Of a stretch of 52,729 bases of DNA, positions 52,255-52,729 are shown in pieces. Source of the stretch: an uncultured Rubripirellula sp. GTDB taxonomy: Bacteria; Planctomycetota; Planctomycetia; Pirellulales; Pirellulaceae. The translations under genes were made by a program, and so were the position numbers. The first letter of the stretch is position 1, and each line of letters begins with the position of its first letter. The stretch spans positions 1 through 52,729 of the forward strand of contig CALIBL010000044.1 of assembly GCA_938045805.1 (NCBI GenBank), in the 5' to 3' direction. Below the pieces are notes generated by a model. That model was not told the DNA's origin, ran no database searches, and saw nothing but the letters and a program-made list of their open reading frames with translations.

Positions 52255-52729
52255 CTACTGGTTGAACTGCTCTTCGATGGTCTCTTTAGCCGCACGAGTT
52301 CCCATGGCTCCCCAGAGGCCGTAGGGGCTTTGGGCGCCTGGTTCGCTACCTGCTGTGCCGGACCATGCTGGCATTGCGTCGCTTCCGCGTTCGATCGGCG
52401 GTAGGGTTGAGTCGCCGGCATCAATGCTGTCGGTGATGAATACAACCGCGCCGTCACCCATCAGGACGTGAGCACCACCTTGGTGGCGACTGCCGGCAGA
52501 GAAGACTCCTTCGTTGTAGTCACCGCCACCGACTTGGCAGCTTGGGCTGTTTGGAGGCAGGATGGTTTCGAAGGAGGAGTACATGTGACGGTAATCAGCC
52601 CAGCGGCATCCACGGCATTGGTCGCTTCCGCTTCCGTGCATCGCTGCTGTGACTGCGTAAAACTGTGGCCGCTCAGGGTCGATGTGGTTTCCGGTTTTAC
52701 ATAGGCTTGGGTTTGAGCGAAGCTGGCTT
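52255..52729 (-). CDS. DUF1559 prepilin-like protein with H-X9-DG motif (copy 2), N-terminus outside window
   Basis: 3' part of a second DUF1559 gene; the frame stays open to the right edge. By hand translation the edge-proximal part reads NPSLCKTGNHIDPERPQ, matching NPSLCASGNHIDPERPT of copy 1, so the gene continues beyond the window and does not start at the internal Met at 52641. The C-terminus has the same H-x9-D-G motif (RHQGGAHVLMGDG), SPYGLWGA, and ends EEQFNQ against EEQLNQ in copy 1. Nucleotide identity to copy 1 is very high across the region encoding the motif (a 41-nt identical run, 50651-50691 against 52493-52533). Tandem duplication is the simplest explanation. Confidence 0.93.
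   Translation of the reverse strand, partial: SQLRSNPSLCKTGNHIDPERPQFYAVTAAMHGSGSDQCRGCRWADYRHMYSSFETILPPNSPSCQVGGGDYNEGVFSAGSRHQGGAHVLMGDGAVVFITDSIDAGDSTLPPIERGSDAMPAWSGTAGSEPGAQSPYGLWGAMGTRAAKETIEEQFNQ

Noticed and set aside
52255..52641. Short complete DUF1559 gene starting at the Met at 52641
   Set aside because: The frame stays open upstream to the window edge and matches the paralogue, so this is an internal Met of a longer gene.

Overview
The window looks like chromosomal DNA of a planctomycete, most likely a marine Pirellula/Rhodopirellula-type lineage. The basis is gene content: families that are expanded in that phylum and rare elsewhere occur side by side (DUF1501, DUF1549/DUF1553 with PSCyt1 haem sites, DUF1552 with DUF1592/1588/1585, DUF1559 H-X9-DG prepilin-like proteins, Tat-exported Gfo/Idh/MocA oxidoreductases, DUF1080 proteins, many Cys-type sulfatases, ASPIC/UnbV proteins). 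No rRNA, tRNA, CRISPR array, integrase or insertion sequence was seen. Nearly every protein carries a Sec, Tat, lipoprotein or prepilin leader, so the locus is built for work outside the cytoplasm.

Layout. 182-4674 (+): a Tat-exported Gfo/Idh/MocA oxidoreductase coupled to a ferritin-like di-iron protein, then a sulfatase. 4760-15728 (-): eight genes in one direction, read from 15728 downward: M20 peptidase/deacylase, amidohydrolase (sugar-lactonase-like), a SecD-P1-head/DUF1080 fusion, a sulfatase with an unusual active-site motif, DUF1549/1553, DUF1501, WD40, and another sulfatase. 15954-22043 (+): PSCyt1-DUF1549-DUF1553, DUF1501, PhoD-like phosphatase. 22040-25195 (-): two sulfatases. 25594-39228 (+): DUF1080 protein with its own terminator, GH33 sialidase, a second DUF1549/DUF1501/WD40 cassette, a six-haem cytochrome overlapping a beta-propeller protein, an NHL-type propeller, and a second Tat-exported Gfo/Idh/MocA protein. 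39282-44647 (-): DUF1592-family protein with DUF1552, and a sulfatase. 44881-50324 (+): a small lectin-like secreted protein, a TPR/VCBS/ASPIC lipoprotein and a seven-haem cytochrome. 50419 to the right edge (-): two tandem DUF1559 prepilin-like genes, each followed by a strong intrinsic terminator; the second is cut by the window edge.

How it may work (inference). Six sulfatases, a sialidase and a PhoD-like phosphatase would strip sulfate, sialic acid and phosphate from a complex, possibly animal- or alga-derived glycan. DUF1080 proteins (a family named for 3-keto-disaccharide hydrolysis) together with exported Gfo/Idh/MocA oxidoreductases suggest oxidative glycosidic cleavage outside the cytoplasm. 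The many c-type haem proteins (PSCyt1, DUF1549, hexahaem, heptahaem) could receive electrons from such oxidations. No SusC/SusD-like transporter pair and no classical glycoside hydrolase other than the sialidase is visible.

The most unusual observations are the SecD-domain/DUF1080 fusion, the duplicated DUF1549-DUF1501-WD40 cassette whose WD40 member has no export signal, and the di-iron protein translationally coupled to a Gfo/Idh/MocA oxidoreductase.
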